A stretch of DNA of 64,000 bases from Reticulitermes speratus (lineage: Eukaryota > Arthropoda > Insecta > Blattodea > Rhinotermitidae), in NCBI GenBank assembly GCA_021186555.1, contig JAJKFL010000011.1, positions 35,534,923 to 35,598,922 on the forward strand, written 5' to 3'. A program made the position numbers and the translations under genes. The first letter of the stretch is position 1, and every line of letters begins with the position of its first letter. The notes under the pieces are model-generated. The model searched no databases, was not told where the DNA came from, and saw nothing but the letters and a program-made list of their open reading frames with translations. Positions 1 through 28,287 of the stretch are shown here, piece by piece.

Positions 1-856
1 AGGCACTGGGAACAGTTATTTGTTTTTGAGAGCAGGGAGTTCATGTAAGTGGACATTGGCTCACAGACTGAACAAGAGGCATTAGTGTAGTTCCTAAATA
101 TTATTATTATTGCTGTTATTATTTGATGTGAAATAGATTAAATTTGTAATTGACAATATAAGACAGGCCTAAACAGTCTTTTAAGAAATCATTTAAACAG
201 TGCCACAAAAATATATGACAGTACAAACTCATTAAAACTATGCCAGATTATTTTCCATCTGGCCATCTTATTAAGGCTCAAGGTTGCCAGATTGCTTCAT
301 AAGAACTGAATAACAAGACACGTCTGTGCCCAACATAAGCGAGATATGTTGGTCATAAAATATGAATTGCATAGTTGTGTCATCGTTTAATGTACATATA
401 AATTACTTGCAGTAGAAACCAGCCTGTTTTTTTGGGAGGCCTGACATAACTTAGGCTCTGTCAGTTGACATTTTTCTGGAAATGTTATATCCATTTTTTT
501 TTTCCTCAAAATTATCTCTCAGAGGAACTTGATGCACAGTATATTATGCATGTTCATTTTTATTAGGTTTCTTACTAGGCGTTTGGTACCAAAATATGCA
601 TGAATATCAGGCATAGTCAAGATTTTGGGAGATGCTTGAAGCATAAAACTGCACATTATGTACGAACAAATTAATCCATAAAAGGCCTAAGCATTGCCAG
701 CATCATTGTGTGCGCAGGATGTAACCGCAGAGTTTAATTTGTGCAGCTGCGTACATCAGCAACAAACTACTGTGTTGGCTTTCCATTTTATGGAGACCAG
801 ACAGGCACATATTACAGTGAACTTAACATTGTATTTACCGTGCACTTTCAATTAAG
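1..856. other. AT-rich flank, no gene seen
   Basis: This is AT-rich sequence with frequent stops on both strands and no recognisable coding segment or structured repeat. It lies several kilobases downstream of the kat-60L1 stop codon. Confidence 0.5.
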
Positions 857-1190
857 ATATGTTCAATAATCACCAACTAATGCACATAAACTTTTTTCAC
901 AATAGTTTATCCTTAAAATTCCCCTATACGTATTTCGGTGGTTTAAACCACCATCTTCAGGGGGTCGTAGAGATTATTATGCATAGACCTTACAGTTATT
1001 ACATATACACTCATATTCTGCATATACGAATATAACCACATATGTAATAACTGTAAGGTCTATGCAAAAATCATCTTTACGACCCCCTGAAGATGGTGGT
1101 TTAAACCACCGAAATACGTATAGGGGAATTTTAAGAATAAACTGTTGTGAATAAAGTTTATGTGCATTAGTTGGTGTTTATTGAACATAT
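857..1190. mobile_element. Foldback (long inverted repeat) element
   Basis: The two halves are near-perfect reverse complements of about 150 nt each, meeting near position 1015. Each arm carries the core GGTTTAAACCACC next to CATCTTCAGGGGGTCGTA. The outermost bases, ATATGTTCAATAA on the left and TTATTGAACATAT on the right, pair as terminal inverted repeats. No open reading frame is present, so this is a non-autonomous foldback/MITE-type element. The CATCTTCAGG signature recurs in several other foldbacks in this window. Confidence 0.8.
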
Positions 1191-2068
1191 CTATTACAGT
1201 ACTTCCAAGGACTGTCCGTTTGCAGTAGGATTATCCCATGTCTCTCCATATTTGTAACTTCCACGCACATACCCTCTTTAAAGGTAATAAGTTGGGGTTG
1301 GGGGGGGGGGGGGAGGATGTGAACGCAGTGCAATAACCCGCTCAGGAGGTGCCATGAAATGAGGACAAACATTATTTTTGTAAGCTGTACATGAAGCACA
1401 AATATATATAAATATTTTCAGCACAGAATTTTTGAGGTAAAATAAAAAAGATTTTTAACTTTGGATGCACACTGAAATACTATGCAATGGTCAGAATGCA
1501 GCAAGATATAACTGATGTAAAATATGGTGACAGTGGTCGGTGACATCATGTAACCATCACACTGACTCAATATTTTCTCGTAGAAGACTGACAAGAAAAG
1601 GAAAATTAGTGGTGACATTTGAATATTCCAGTCTTCTGGGACATGATGCTGTGTCATTGGGCAAGTAGTTCTGATGAAAGTGTCACGTCGCAAAGACCTG
1701 AATCTTCAGCTAACTGCTGTGAGAACCTCAAATGTCACACAGTAGTGACAATTGTGTTGATTCAGCAACCTAACTTCTCTCAAGCACCACAAAAGATGTA
1801 GGCTAAGTCCAAGTACCATTCTGTTTCACATCAGTTATAAATGCATCAAAACAGAGGATATGTCGGTATCATCTGAATACCCTCGCCTACATTCACAGCT
1901 CTGTGTTCTCTACAGGAATTCTTATTGAACAGATGGAATCATACCATCTCCAATAAGCTCTCTTTGGTATTAATGCCATAAGTGTAATGGTTGTTTCAAT
2001 TTGATTGAAATGCTGCAAACAAAGTAAGTTTAATTTACATTGACAGAATTTTATCAGATACTCTAAAG
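1191..2068. other. Non-coding flank with dispersed-repeat fragment
   Basis: No gene is seen. There is a poly-G run at about 1298-1313. At about 1625-1735 there is one copy of a dispersed repeat recognisable by TCTTCTGGGACATGATGCTG and, further on, by GACCTGAATCTTCAGC. The same repeat recurs near 3771, 4920, 7020, 8375, 15400, 57540 and 59720. Confidence 0.5.
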
Positions 2069-2348
2069 CAGCGGTTGCCAACCATTCGGACCTCACGGAC
2101 CACTAAACTCACAATTTTGAATCCCGCGGACCACTAACATGAATTTTAGTGGCGATTGTCGTCGTTCGTGGAACTTGAATTTGATGCAACGTAATAAGGC
2201 GAAAATTGTCAGCGATCCTATGTCGGTGACACGAAGACGAATCAGAATATAATGAAACAGTATAATAGACATAAAATTTGCAAATAATGTCCAAATTTCT
2301 CCACAGACCACCAAACTTTTCTCGCGGACCACCGGTTGGCGACCGCTG
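2069..2348. mobile_element. hAT-type MITE with 8-bp target duplication
   Basis: The terminal inverted repeats are CAGCGGTTGCCAACC on the left and GGTTGGCGACCGCTG on the right, differing at one position when paired. The flanking octamers CTCTAAAG (2061-2068) and CTCTGAAG (2349-2356) match at 7 of 8 bases, as expected for an aged hAT target-site duplication. The 280-bp interior has no transposase, so this is a non-autonomous copy. Sub-terminal GCGGACCAC motifs occur on both sides. Confidence 0.85.
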
Positions 2349-3424
2349 CTCTGAAGTGATATCAGCAATGGGAAATAGACAATTGTAACCACTGCCATTT
2401 ATTTATACTTGATTGTATGTCCAGTACTCCATGGGGTCTGGACTCCAGGAAGGCATTTAAAAGGCAACAATTTTGATTAAAACATTCTTATACTCAGTAA
2501 ACTTCATCATTAGAGGTAATGCAGTTGCAACTTTCATGGAAAGTTTTCTGTTTTGTACCAGTATGAATCTGTAAATTACTTCAGATATCCTGAATCAGAG
2601 ACAACAGAATCATTAAGAAGTTTTGAAATTTTTTTTTTGTGCTGGATGTATTGTAAACAGTGATTATCAAATAGCTTGTTCGATATTAAAGTTGTTGATT
2701 GAATTTGTATCTTGGAAGGGAATTTGAAAAGAATCCTGTGTTGACATCTAGCACTGTTTTATTTAATGCTAAATGAACATCTGTGTGTGTTTCAATATAT
2801 GTGGTACAGACATCTTCAAACTGCGAGCCCCAGCCAAGTCAGGAGTACAGGCACAAACAAACTGTCCTTGTACACAGTTTATTCAGCCTTACTGGCTTAC
2901 GACATTTGACCAGTCAGAGAAACAATGTAAAATCGATACGGAATTTGGTGTGGTGTTCTCCTGTCTCTAGTATAGTAGAGCTAACTCAACAGGCAAGTGA
3001 AGCCTGCATTTGAATCATAATGCTTACTGCATGAAGGATGAACACAAATGTTGCACTTAACTGAGCGGAATGTACATGCCTTCACCTCTGTGTTTTGATT
3101 AAAATGCTGTAAATGTCTCGAGGCTCACAAGTTTGAAAATGTCTGTAATGTGATAATGGAAGCTGAAATAGGAAGGTTCCTACACATTGAAGTAGTTTTA
3201 ATTTTGTGTCCATAAAGTCATATTCCTTTTGTGGACATTTTTTTCACTGCCACTAAGTAGACATGACTGAATCAGTCAAAGTCTACATGAAGATTTTGAA
3301 TTTATCAGAATGTTGTTAAGAGGTTTATGTTCTTTTGTTTTCATGCACCTGTAGGGTTCTTACAAAGTTGATTAATTGATTGATATGAAGCAGGTCAGTT
3401 ACTAGAATGACTTATGGAATAAGT

Positions 3425-3640
3425 ATTTGATTCCCATCAGGAAGGAGATCTTTCTCTTATGCTGTGCGGCCCACACGGTGTCTTATCCTGTATCAACATT
3501 CTTTACCCTGGGATAAGGCGGCCAGAGCGTGAAGCTGACCATTCACGTGCACCTAGTCCAGAAGTTAAGAATATTTAGAGCTCTGCCTCAACTCCCCGAT
3601 GTATTGTGATGGTGTGGTGCTAAATTAAGCAGTGGCAAAT
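3425..3640 (+). mobile_element. Diverged tRNA-derived SINE (family C)
   Basis: It shares the family body seen intact near 15655-15900: TTGATTCCCATC, then a GGGATAAGGCGGCC block, then TGACCATTCACG and AAGTTAAGAAT followed by a pyrimidine-rich end. It is substituted along its length and so is an old copy. Confidence 0.55.
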
Positions 3641-3770
3641 TCCTTTTAATTCCACACCTCAGTCCATTTTTACTTTTTGCAGCATATTCTCACCACATGT
3701 ATCACTTATCTACCATTATTCTATCATTAACGTGCGCGCACCACTGTTATTTCTTGTACGCTGAGTATCC

Positions 3771-3990
3771 AGGTCTTCTGGGATGTAACGCTGTCGCTGG
3801 GTCGGTGTCTGCCGTCATTTCACAGGAATATATTGCCTTCATGTTCAACCCATGAAGGTAAAGGCACTATGTTCCTGTGGAACCTTAGGAAACGCTAATC
3901 CAGCGACACAGCGTCACATCGCACAAGACCTGAATATGCAGCAACAAAGCTGTGGAACCTCAGATGTCGCATATTGTATCCTGTCTCACA
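3771..3990. repeat. Foldback repeat, TCTTCTGGGATGT family
   Basis: The left arm AGGTCTTCTGGGATGTAACG pairs with GCGTCACATCGCACAAGACCT around 3911-3932, and GCTGTGGAACCTCAGATGTCGC follows. The same two arms, separately or together, occur at about ten places in the window, including inside introns of both katanin genes. Confidence 0.55.
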
Positions 3991-6522
3991 GTTCTGACAA
4001 CTCATTCTGTTATCTTGTAGCTACAGTAGATGTCTCCCTTATTTGGGATCCACATCAATCGCCAGCTGCTCCATGTTGAATTCTTTATACTGGATGTGCT
4101 TTCGTCAAGGTCCTGCCATATCCCGTGACATTCTTTCTGCCATGTTATTATTTTGTGCTCATAACTGTTAGATCTAAATAATTAGTACCTGATACAGCAT
4201 TGTTCTATAACTTCTCTTCTCTGTTCAAGTTCAGTGAGGTTGCAAGTGACATACGAGACTATTTTTGTCTCTTCTTCTAACATTTTTGTCTTTTGTATGA
4301 AAGGTCTCCAGTCTTGCCTCTCTTCCCACAATATTTCCTTCTCATTATATTGCCAGTCCTTTCCTGTCTTGTTGATGTTCTCTAGTCCTTCGCTGAGCCA
4401 TCTTGTTCTGAGTTATCGCAATTGGTCCCTCTTCTCAAACTTTTGATTCTGATTCTCCCTTCAGTCTCCACATTATTTGCATCTACATGACCAATGTAGT
4501 CATTTCTCGTGTAACTCAACAGATTTTGGATTCCAACTTCTGTACAAAGTAAATTTCATATTCAATGCTTAGATGTTACTTTTGTTTCTCTTTGTAACGG
4601 CTCATGTTTTGGCAAAATGTTTTAGAAAATGTTAAAAATATGCTTTATCAGTTCTTGTTTTGGGATCTCTCAACTGCCATAGTATTTGTGTTATACAGGG
4701 TGTTTATTTTATCGTTAACCCCAACAAGGCAGCTTTACCAATCAGAAAGCCTTCATGTGCTGTGCATGACCCATGACATCTGCCGTGCTCAGGGAAATTA
4801 TAAAAGAGACACTGTGGTTTGATAGACAACTATTTCCTGTTCTTCTACAGTTCTTTCAATTTCTGCTTCCGCTGTTTAAGAGAGCTAGAATACAAATTTT
4901 AAAACTTAAGACTGCAAGATGATAACAGTCTTGTGGGACGTGCTGCTGTGTACTTGGACAGGTTTCTACAACGCAGCAGTACCTATCTATTGAGATGCAC
5001 AGTGTCGTATCGCCACAATGTCTTGAGTGCATACCGCAATCGTCATGCTACAGGAACAAGTTCTCATGTCGCCCTGTCTTGTAAGAACCCTACATTTCTG
5101 ATCATTTGATTCATGTCATATTTACAGAGTAATAACCCCATTTTAGTGAATCGTATTTCCATTGAGCTTGCAAGAAATTGTTGATCTGAAACAGTTGTCA
5201 TCCAAAGACCAAAGCAAGACACAGGAATGGCCAGATGACATTTCAGCCTGTCCACTGCTAATCAGTCTCTTTGCAGCAATACCTTATAGCAGTAGAACGC
5301 CAACTATAAGCAATATAAATGTCGTAATGTTACCAGGCATGCACCAATCTTAGTGTCAGCAAAGTTACATTCATCCCAATTCATGTTGTATATGAAGTGA
5401 AGCTGTACTATGTCACACTGCAGTTTCACGTTATACTGTTTCACGAGGCAGATTTTTAGTGATGGAAAAATGATTAATTAAATTCCATGTGTGTATTAAT
5501 TTTCTACGTTTTTTAGAGCAGTACTGTACAGTGATGGTGTTATGATATTCCACATGTGGTGTTCTGTGTTGGAATGTTGTAAGTTGAACATATTCCATTG
5601 TATGCTCATGATTTAAGGGGTGTTAAGTCTTGGTGCACCTTATAAATAAACATGATGTGTTTTCTGTTGTTTACATATGCCCCTATCATGGAGACAACTG
5701 CTGTGTCTCCTACCATCTCCTAGCCTAAACACTTCTACAACTGTCTACAGTAGAGGTTCGAAATACATGGAATTGGAATCCATATTCAATGCAAAACGCG
5801 TATTTGTTTCCGAGAGCTTACGAAATACCGGTACTAAAAATATAAACTAACATAAAGACATAACATAAATGTGCACATTATGTTTTAAAAATGAAGAACT
5901 GATGAACATGTTCCTTATACACACACGCACACAAAGTTATGAAAGAGGGTGGGGCCTCGATGAAGTCTTTGCTAAACTGAGGAGGGTACCATTATATACA
6001 GTTTGGAAACCACTGTGTTTAGTTGAGCTCTTTAAATTGATAGCTGACTTGAAACTTTGTCTTTCTGTTTTATAATAATTTTTATGCACTAAATAACATT
6101 ATTTAAACATAATCATTCTCTTATTATAAACTTTTCTTCTCTATTCTAGTTCTAGTGTGCCACAAAAAAAGAAACTAATATCCCAGGTGTGCCACAAGCA
6201 CAAAACGTTTGAGGACTGCTTGTTGAGCCTGTCTGTTCCTGTCTCAGTAAAAATAATTCTTTAGCTTAATCCAAGCCACAAACTTTACTGTCTGAAGCAC
6301 TCGTAATAAGTTTGTCACTTTATAATTTGACAAGCACCATGGCATTAAGATGTAGGGATGGGTGAAGGAACAGATCTGGCCAGCTACACACTCCAGCAGC
6401 ACTGGCTGACCCCACGGGAAAATGAGGAAGTTCCCTCATCATCAGTCATATGGGAGGCTGTGTTTAACGTACAAGAATTAGTGCATAATTTCAAATGTCA
6501 GTGTAATTCATATATAAAAGTG

Positions 6523-6528
6523 TTTATT
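6523..6528 (-). terminator. Candidate polyadenylation signal of kat-60L1
   Basis: TTTATT on the plus strand reads AATAAA on the minus strand, about 265 nt beyond the kat-60L1 stop codon. It is the nearest canonical hexamer I noticed, but such hexamers are frequent in AT-rich DNA. Confidence 0.3.
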
Positions 6529-6791
6529 CTCTTAACAAAATGAGTATAATTTAATACAATAATCAGGTCATATGTTCATTTATCTTCAAAATAACTCCCC
6601 CCCCCCCCCCCTCCAGTTGAGTGAACCACTCACGAGTTCCTCACACATTTACGTTACATCTATGTATCGGAGACCAACATATGCACTCATTCCAGTGGCC
6701 TGGAAATTGTCAAAATTAATTCATTGGAGCATGCAAATGGTGTCTGCAGTTAGTAAATTATTTCATAAAAACAATTTGAATGTGTACCTCT

Positions 6792-22890
<16,099 letters not shown>

Positions 22891-23060
22891 ATCGCTTACT
22901 AGTACGCTTTATTGATACAGATGTCACCTTGATCGCTAGCATGGCCTCCCTCCCTTATCGCTCGCCCGTATTGACTGTGCCTCTCTGGAGACCGTGACGT
23001 CACTAGCCGGCAACAAATGGAAACCAGAGCGCGCGAAGTTCGAATTGGAAGATTTATTTG
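22891..23060 (-). promoter_or_regulatory. Putative kat-60L1 promoter/5' UTR with CRE
   Basis: This CpG-richer island in AT-rich DNA lies directly upstream of the proposed start codon. It contains the palindromic full CRE TGACGTCA at 22995-23002 (within GTGACGTCAC), about 105 nt from the ATG, and a CGCGCGAAGTTCGAA stretch at about 23030. No TATA box is evident. Promoter assignment is inference. Confidence 0.45.
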
Positions 23061-23862
23061 TAAGTGCTTTTGCATAGCCTTCGCTAATCTTCCGTTTTAA
23101 ACGTGTGTAGTGTGTAGCGATGAGCGACATTAAATGACCGTTTTATGAAGCAAAGGGTGGAACGCTACCCGTTGCAAAGCACGCCTGTTGTTTACGATTG
23201 TATATCTTCCTAGTTCGATACATAACTGCTGCTGCTTTTGCTGTAGCATTGTTGGTGTCATGCTTCAAAATTACAAAATATATCAAATTAATTTTTATCT
23301 TCAGTAGCCTGTGCAAAAATTTCATCATTACCCCAAAAATGCAGTTTAAACAGACATGGTCTCAAAACCGGACAACCTGTACAATCAAAACATCGACTTC
23401 TGTGTAAGATGCATCTGTCTCTTCTCAGTGTATGTATTGTTTTACACAACGAAACGCAATGTAATGTCTTCAGCTGTGTGGACAGTCTGTTCCGAGGCTA
23501 TCAACCTGAAGAGTTTTGTCACGGAAAGTGAATTGGTAATCGATTATTCAACTCTGCACTTGCATTCTTCAAGTGTTCAGAAGGGACGTCAAGAGATGGA
23601 TGCGTGCAACTGGACGACGTGCGTCGGGTGTCAGAATTTGAACGTCTATAGAGAACATGCAGAGCGGGTGGCATCATCGGTGCTAGGCACCGACGATGTC
23701 GTCCGCTCTACGGCCAGCAGTCGGGTGATAAAAAAAAAGCATTATCTGTATCCTACAGCACCGCCCGCTGTCCTGGTCCCACAGTAGTCACTGCCATGAC
23801 ATAAGTAAACCGATCTTTGTGAACTCTCTAAAGCCCAATGGTTATTATATGTACCATCAGTT
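23061..23862. other. No gene recognised
   Basis: One long plus-strand open stretch (23356-23787) has no recognisable domain and composition like its surroundings, so it is not called. The segment may contain distal promoter sequence of kat-60L1. Confidence 0.35.
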
Positions 23863-24124
23863 TAACATTCACAAATTCTACGTTCTGCCCACACAGTGTA
23901 TTTATGTTTTTTGTGTAGATCTCAGAACAAACAGCTATTATTTCACTATACAGCATTAACTGACTGGTTTGTATAACTGAGACGGAGTGTGTTTACTGCG
24001 CGGTACGTACTGTATTTATGTGTTTTGTGTGGATCTCAGAACAAACAGCGATTATTTCACTGTACAACATTAACTGACTGGTTTGTATAACTGAGACGGA
24101 GTGTGTTTACTGCGCGGTACGAGC
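23863..24124. repeat. 114-bp repeat array 2 (2 units) with head
   Basis: The head TTAACATTCACAAATTCTAC plus GTTCTGCCCACACAG is followed by two 114-bp units from 23897. The preceding ATATGTACCATCAG is shared with array 3. Confidence 0.9.
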
Positions 24125-24188
24125 TGAGTATTTATATATAATTCAGGTAAATTTTAGTCTTTAAATGGTTAAATAATTGTGGTCACTA

Positions 24189-24917
24189 TATGTACCACCA
24201 GGTTTAACATTCACAAATTCTACGTTCTGCCCACACAGTGTATTTATGTGTTTTGTGTGGATCTCAGAACAAACAGCGATTATTTCACTGTACAACATTA
24301 ACTGACTGGTTTGTATAACTGAGACGGAGTGTGTTTACTGCGCGGTACGGACTGTATTTATGTGTTTTGTGTGGATCTCAGAACAAACAGCGATTATTTC
24401 ACTGTACAGCATTAACTGACTGGTTTGTATAACTGAGACGGTGTGTTTACTGCGCGGTACGGACTGTATTTATGTGTTTTGTGTGGATCTCAGAACAAAC
24501 AGCGATTATTTCACTGTACAACATAACTGACTGGTTTGTATAACTAAGACGGAGTGTGTTTACTGCGCGGTACGGACTGTATTTATGTGTTTTGTGTGGA
24601 TCTCAGAACAAACAGCGATTATTTCACTGTACAACATTAACTGACTGGTTTGTATAACTGAGACGGAGTGTGTTTACTGCGCGGTACGGACTGTATTTAT
24701 GTGTTTTGTGTGGATCTCAGAACAAAGAGCGATTATTTCACTGTACAACATAACTGACTGGTTTGTATAACTGAGACGGAGTGTGTTTACTGCGCGGTAC
24801 GGACTGTATTTATGTGTTTTGTGTGGATCTGAGAACAAAGAGCGATTATTTCACTGTACAACATAACTGACTGGTTTGTATAACTAAGACGGAGTGTGTT
24901 TACTGCGCGGTACGGAC
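24189..24917. repeat. 114-bp repeat array 3 (6 units) with head
   Basis: ATATGTACCACCAGG and the same head lead into six units from 24239. Some units lack one base (ACATAACTG) or carry AAAGAGCG for AAACAGCG. It ends at CGGACTGA. Confidence 0.9.
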
Positions 24918-25394
24918 TGAGTCTTTTTACATTATTTACATAAACTTCAACCTTCCAACACAGTAACGTTCTTTCTCCCCCCCCCCCCCCCACACTCCAT
25001 ATAATAGAACTGTCTCCACTACTCCCTTTCTCTTCACTTTTGTCTCTCTCTCTCTCAAACATTCACTACTCTCAGAAGGTCCCTACAAAGTCTTATTCTT
25101 GTTTAGAGCACTTCACACGCTACACAACGTGACTTTGGAGTCGTTGAACTCGAGAGTGAATCGATATCTCGAGGCAAGGTAAGCCCTCTGAAGGGGAACT
25201 GCATGTCTAATGATAAGCGGGAGATAACACAGCGCGCACGGCAGTCGCTGAGCGTCGGGGGTGTACAGAAATGGTGGCCGTATCTTGCGTTCTATGCACA
25301 GGGTGTATACAGAGTTGTAAGTACCAAATACTGTTCTGGTGATCAAATTCAAGGAGGAAGAAATGGGCGAGGTATGTGGCACGCGTGGGGCAGA
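24918..25394. other. Low-complexity and unrecognised sequence
   Basis: It contains a poly-C run (about 24979-24991), CT-rich sequence and an ACAGGGTGTATAC element-like terminus at about 25300. No gene was recognised. Confidence 0.4.
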
Positions 25395-25640
25395 AAAAAT
25401 GCATAGAGGGTAAGAGACCTAGATGTAGATGGGAGGATAATATTTAAACGGATCTTAAAGAAATAGTATTAGTGTGAGTAGACTGGATTAATCTGGCTCA
25501 GGATAGAGACAAGTGGCGGGCTGTTGTTAACACGGTAATGAACATTTTTGCTCCATAGAATGTGGCGAATTTCGTGACTAGTTGAGGAACCAGCAGCTTT
25601 TTTTAAAGGGCTCTTGCTCGATGGAGTTAGTTTGATAGTT
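25395..25640 (+). mobile_element. LINE tail, family B
   Basis: GAGACCTAGATGTAGATGGG, GATTAATCTGGCTCAGG, GACAAGTGGCGGGCTGTTG and GACTAGTTGAGGAACCAGC match the copy at 44639-44945 with many substitutions, including frameshifts. Confidence 0.7.
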
Positions 25641-26891
25641 GTAAGAATAGCGCGCAGAGTCGTGGTGTGTGTTGGTCCACGTGTCAAGCCGTTCAGAACG
25701 TCCGCACGTATGTTTACAACACGTGACCACGCATCTCCCCACGCCACTGGAAGTTACCCCAACTGTCTTATGCTGTAAAAATGTGCCGGACACATAAATG
25801 CTCTGCCGAAACGTAGCGATCGCAGTAAGCAACAGTAACCACACTACATTCAGGCGGTATGTACATTCAGTTCGTACCTCAGAGAGAACACAATGTCTTT
25901 CCATTGCACTGTGACTCCTAGCGAAGAAATAATAATAAGACAGGCAATGTACGTATAACCTAACATTGAGGCGGGTTAACGAAACCATTGTTGCCGTGTA
26001 AAAGCAATAAGTATTACATATTCTGAGCGTGTGTCTGTAGCCTTATTTATCCAGCATGCAAAGCGCATGCGCCATATTGTCATCTGTGGCCTGTCTGGCT
26101 CTACAATATTTTTCCACTTTATCTCATAAACGGCGCGATTTTCGGAAAAAAGTTATTGAACATAAAATGTGTGTTTTGATTTTCTGTACAACGTTTGTCT
26201 GAAACATTTCTCATTCCAAGAAGAAATCAGCGAGATATTATCATAAATGTACATCGGTCTTCATGTAAAGTACACGTTATTCTTGACAGATCTTATTGAA
26301 AGTTGAATTTTCTCGACACATTTTCGAAAAATCCTCAAATATCAAATTTAATGAAAATCTGTCCAATGGGAACCGAGTTGTTCCATGCTGACAGATAAGA
26401 AGAAGCTAATAGTCGCTTTTAGCAATTTTGAGAACGCGCCTAAAAACGAAAGAGGAAAGATAACGAAATAGAAATAAGCAAGTAAATAGAAATGAATGAA
26501 AACAGAAAGTGGAGGCCTGACATGTATCTTTCGTTCATTTAATGAGTCTGTCAGCACCGTGCAAAGTTTGGGTGACCACTGCTGAATTGGGGAGTTGCCA
26601 TGGCTTATTTCCATCATTTAAAGCCTTCTGGTAACTATACGTACCACCCACATTAACAGTAAAATAAATTGGCAGTTTGCCCAAACAGTTTATCTATACT
26701 ACTGCTACGGTTTCACACAACATCCCTGGCCGAGTGGTCTTTGTAAAGGAGACGCAGTATAAGACAACGATACTCCGGTATGTGACGCCGTGTCGTTTCG
26801 TTGACACCTTGCAACACGGCAAAACATAACCTCAGAACTCATAAAAGATGCAGTGAGAATTAGAACTAAATCTAATGCGGTAATATGCGAA
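25641..26891. other. No gene or clear repeat
   Basis: There are frequent stops on both strands and no splice-bounded coding segment was recognised. A stretch near 26625-26700 (GTACCACCCACATTAACAG) weakly resembles the leader before the 114-bp arrays. Confidence 0.35.
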
Positions 26892-27052
26892 ATATCATTG
26901 ATGAGTATTTTGACTTTTTTGCATCGTCACTGATTACACAAACACGACGTTTCGAAAGCAGTACACCTGGAGACGAAAGCAGTGTGCTTTCGAAACGTCG
27001 TCGTTGTGTAATCAGTGACGATGGAAAAATTCCAAATACACATCAGTGATAT
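26892..27052. repeat. Near-perfect foldback (161 bp)
   Basis: Arms of about 70 nt start ATATCATTGATGAGTATTTT and include ACACGACGTTTCGAAAGCA and its complement TGCTTTCGAAACGTCG, with a short loop near 26970. It is related to the foldback at 49056-49179. Confidence 0.85.
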
Positions 27053-27264
27053 CTCGTAAATTTAAACCGCTATTCAGCTAACCCTTATGCTTCAGTGTTA
27101 AATTATGGTACTACCGCAACGTCTGCCGTCACATCATGGCCATATTGACTGTGTGTTTATAGAGGCTGGATTACTTTTTTAGGTGTGTTATTTAACGACG
27201 CTGTGAGTTGCTAAGGTTATACTGCATCGGTAATGAATGCGCGTTTAAAGAATTATACTGACAC

Positions 27265-27385
27265 ATAAACCTGTCCCAGTGTCATTTTGTCCTCCAAAAA
27301 TCCCACAAGGACTGCCCTGGGATTAAACATGGGTCTCAGATGTAAGATGCCGGCGACTAACCGTCTTAGCCATGGAACAGCCCTT
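27265..27385 (-). mobile_element. SINE family A, truncated, minus strand
   Basis: TCCAAAAATCCCACAAGGAC, ACATGGGTCTCAG and GGCGACTAACCGTCTTAGCC are the reversed body and tRNA-like head of the SINE at 13028-13314. Confidence 0.55.
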
Positions 27386-27769
27386 GAATTACTGATATCG
27401 TATTTACGAATACTGGAAACTTTCCTACATTTAACAGTTGACCGAATTATATGACAAATAATTCAGTTTGTTTGGAAGATTGGTGCAAGACGACGAAACG
27501 TCTGTATGTGGCGAGGTTCAATAAACTGAAGGACGAGCGGCACGGCGCAGAATCCAAGCAGACATTCCACGATACGAAATACGAGCGGAAAGACCGGGAA
27601 ATTCTTCTGAGTCGAAATCACTGTCACGTGACTCCTGAACGATTAATTATGCAACACAAGAAATGTTCACTGACCTTTTGGGTGAATAGTTTTGCTGTAA
27701 AATACCAAATTACAGGAGATATTTTCAGTTATTCGTCACTTGGCCAACACATGGCTGAACTTAGCAGAC

Positions 27770-28010
27770 CGAGTTCGAAAACGTTCGAGGAATCGTGATT
27801 CGTTTCCCGGCAGGGGCAAGAGATTTTTGTACAAAATGTTCAGATCGGCTCTGACACCCACCCAGGCTCCTATTGAATGGGTACCGGCGTTCTTTCCCTC
27901 GGGTTACAGCGGCCAGGCAGTAGAGCTGCCCACTACCTGCATCTAGTGGCCGAGGTTAAGAATACGTGGAGGTACAACTCCAATCTCAAATATACCTTAT
28001 TTTTTAGTTT
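27770..28010 (+). mobile_element. SINE family C, diverged
   Basis: ATTCGTTTCCCGGCAGGGG, TCTTTCCCTCGGGTTACAGC and GAGGTTAAGAATACGTGGAG match the family body. Confidence 0.6.
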
Positions 28011-28287
28011 ATGCGGGAGCGACTAATGACAGCCCTAAAAACCTTTAACAATTTCAAGCATTATATTCATGAAATAAATTCCGAACTCACAGTAAACACA
28101 CCGTGCCTACATTACAAGGACGAAGCATTTAACTCTGTATAGGGAAAAAACAGCTACTGGTTGTGCAAGTCATAGAAACATATATATACACTGTGTGGTC
28201 AAAACAGAGAGCAGTCGAACGTTAGAACAGATGGTAACGTACACTAACCACAGGGATTTGAGTTTTAGAGCTTAGTGATGCCGCCAT

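Larger units (their letters stand above)
2357..6791. other. 3' flank of kat-60L1, repeat fragments only
   Basis: No coding exon was recognised. The stretch holds a diverged SINE (about 3425-3640), foldback-type dispersed repeats (3771-3990 and 4920-5080), an ACAGGGTGTTTAT element terminus near 4696 and a poly-C run at about 6597-6611. It also has two GTTTGGAAACCACTG / GTTTGAGGACTGCT segments (about 6000 and 6208) that resemble hAT ends. Part of it may be the kat-60L1 3' UTR. Confidence 0.45.

Noticed and set aside
23356-23787. 143-codon plus-strand gene divergent from kat-60L1
   Set aside because: No recognisable domain, no splice or initiation support, and composition like the surroundings.
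27451-27798. 115-codon plus-strand gene
   Set aside because: No family resemblance, and its end overlaps the start of a SINE.
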